60,000 nt of DNA, taken from Owenia fusiformis. Taxonomy: Eukaryota; Annelida; Polychaeta; Sabellida; Oweniidae. Of this stretch, positions 58,427 through 60,000 are shown one piece after another. The stretch spans positions 3,545,341 to 3,605,340 of the forward strand of contig CAIIXF020000008.1 of NCBI GenBank assembly GCA_903813345.2, written 5' to 3'. Both the position numbers and the translations under genes were made by a program. How positions within the stretch are numbered: the first letter of the stretch is position 1; every line of letters begins with the position of its first letter. The notes beneath the pieces are model-generated. The model was not told where the DNA came from, searched no databases, and saw nothing but the letters and a program-made list of their open reading frames with translations.

Positions 58427-60000
58427 ATACACACAATATACTCTAGTAAAGCTGCAATGTGTTTAAACATAAACACACAATATACTCTAGTAAAGCTGCA
58501 ATGTGTTAATACATAAACACACAATATACTCTCTAGTAAAGCTGCAATGTGTTAATACATAAACACACAATATACTTTGGTAAAGCTGCAATGGGTTAAT
58601 ACATAAACACACAATATACTCTAGTAAAGCTGCAATGTGTTAATACATAAACACACAATATACTCTAGTAGAGCTGCAATGTGTTAATACATAAACACAC
58701 AATATACTATCTAATTAAAACTGCAATGTGTTAATACATAAACACACAATATACTATCTAATAAAACTGCAATGTATCAATACATAAACACACAATATAA
58801 TCAAGTAAAGCTACAATGTGTTGATACATAAACACACGATATACTCTAGTTAAGCTGCAATGTGTTAATACATAAACACACAATATACTCTAGTAAAGCT
58901 GCAATGTGTAAATACATAAACACACAATATACTCTAGCTAAGCTGCAATATGTTAATACATAAACACCCAATATACCCTAGTAAAACTGCAATGTATCAA
59001 TACATAAACACACAACACACTTTAGTAAAGCTGCAATGTGTTAACACATAAACACATAATATACTTTGGTAAAGCTGCAATGAGTTAATACATAAACACA
59101 CAATATACTCTAGCTAAGCTGCAATATGTTATTACATAAACACACAATATACTCTAGTAAAGCTGCAATGTATACACACAATATACTCTAGTAAAGCTGC
59201 AATGTGTTGATATATAAACACACAATATTCTCTCTAGTAAAGCTGCAATGAGTTAATACATAAACACACAATATACTCTAGCTAAGCTGCAATATGTTAA
59301 TACATAAACACCCAATATACCCTAGTAAAACTGCAATGTATCAATACATAAACACACAACACACTTTAGTAAAGCTGCAATGTGTTAATACATAAACACA
59401 CAATATACTCTCTAGTAAAGCTGCAATGAGTTAATACATAAACACACAATATACTCTAGCTAAGCTGCAATATGTTAATACATAAACACCCAATATACCC
59501 TAGTAAAACTGCAATGTATCAATACATAAACACACAACACACTTTAGTAAAGCTGCAATGTGTTAACACATAAACACATAATATACTTTGGTAAAGCTGC
59601 AATGAGTTAATACATAAACACACAATATACTCTAGTCAAGCTGCAATGTGTTAATACATAAATACACAATATACTCTAGTTAAGCTGCAATGTGTTAATA
59701 CATAAACACACAATATACTCTAGTTAAGCTGCAATGTGTTAATACATAAACACACAATATACTCTAGTTAAGCTGTAATGTGTTAATACATAAACACTAG
59801 TGAAGCTGCAATGAGTTAAAACATAAATCCACAATATACTCTAGTAAAGCTGCAATGTATACACACAACACACTTTAGTAAAGCTGCAATGTGTTAATAC
59901 ATAAACACACAATATACTTCAGTAAAGCTGCAACATGTTTATACATAAAACACATAATATTTTACAGTAAAGCTACAGTGTGTTAATACATACCTCTCCA
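58427..60000. repeat. 44-bp satellite-like tandem array, continuing beyond the window
   Basis: Roughly 35 head-to-tail copies of ACATAAACACACAATATACT followed by CTAGTAAAGCTGCAATGTGTTAAT. Variants (CTAGCTAAGCTGCAATATG, CCCAATATACCCTAG, AACACACTTTAG) recur in the same order at about 58920-59040, 59280-59370 and 59460-59560, so a higher-order block of several monomers has itself been duplicated. Some monomers are shortened (for example near 59165). Confidence 0.95.

Noticed and set aside
58427-60000. Possible CRISPR-like array
   Set aside because: The units are contiguous without unique spacers, and the genome is animal; it is a satellite. The same holds for the LTR arrays.

Overview
The window looks like AT-rich, repeat-dense nuclear DNA from an invertebrate animal, most likely a marine one; a lophotrochozoan is a guess only. 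The reasons are GT-AG introns of up to 15 kb, coding exons that align well with vertebrate TMEM151, DRC5/TCTE1 and RPAP1 as I remember those families, many MITE-like elements and minisatellites, and no operons or bacterial signals. All coordinates and joins were worked out by hand.

Layout. 99-1907 (+) is the terminal coding exon of a TMEM151-type membrane protein. 1908-14765 is 3' UTR and intergenic DNA with a four-copy 156-bp tandem repeat, a 78-bp near-perfect palindrome and a dead Tc1/mariner element with 26-bp perfect terminal inverted repeats. 14766-31935 (-) is a complete gene for DRC5/TCTE1, a leucine-rich-repeat subunit of the ciliary nexin-dynein regulatory complex. It has three coding exons that join in frame to 501 codons. 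Its last intron (about 15.4 kb) holds a broken LINE, a pogo-like MITE and a complete 10.2-kb LTR retrotransposon.

That retrotransposon (18945-29116, minus sense) is the most unusual object in the window. It has LTRs of 3679 and 3442 bp around only 3.05 kb of internal sequence. The internal part encodes a Gag with a CCHC knuckle and a retropepsin in three frame-broken pieces, and no reverse transcriptase, RNase H or integrase. It still has a TG...CA boundary with TGTAAC/GTTACA ends, a 4-bp CTAG target duplication, an exact 18-nt primer-binding site for a tRNA-Leu type 3' end, and a polypurine tract. Most of each LTR is nested tandem arrays built around CTAAGTCC. The only clear TATA box lies upstream of the arrays in sense orientation, so the arrays should be transcribed as a leader.

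32.2-33.4 kb is a nested composite repeat between DRC5 and the next gene. 35399-47087 (+) holds seven consecutive exons for the N-terminal quarter of RPAP1, the RNA polymerase II-associated protein; the rest was not found and probably lies beyond the window. Its introns carry a 32-bp minisatellite, a 338-bp tandem array inside a terminal-inverted-repeat element, and several MITEs. 53541-54926 (-) is an intact one-exon CDS for a secreted, probably GPI-anchored protein of unknown family, which may be nested in an RPAP1 intron. The window ends in a 44-bp satellite-like array (about 58427 onward) that runs off the edge.

The genes show no sign of working together beyond being neighbours; DRC5 (cilium), RPAP1 (transcription machinery assembly) and TMEM151 are unrelated functions.
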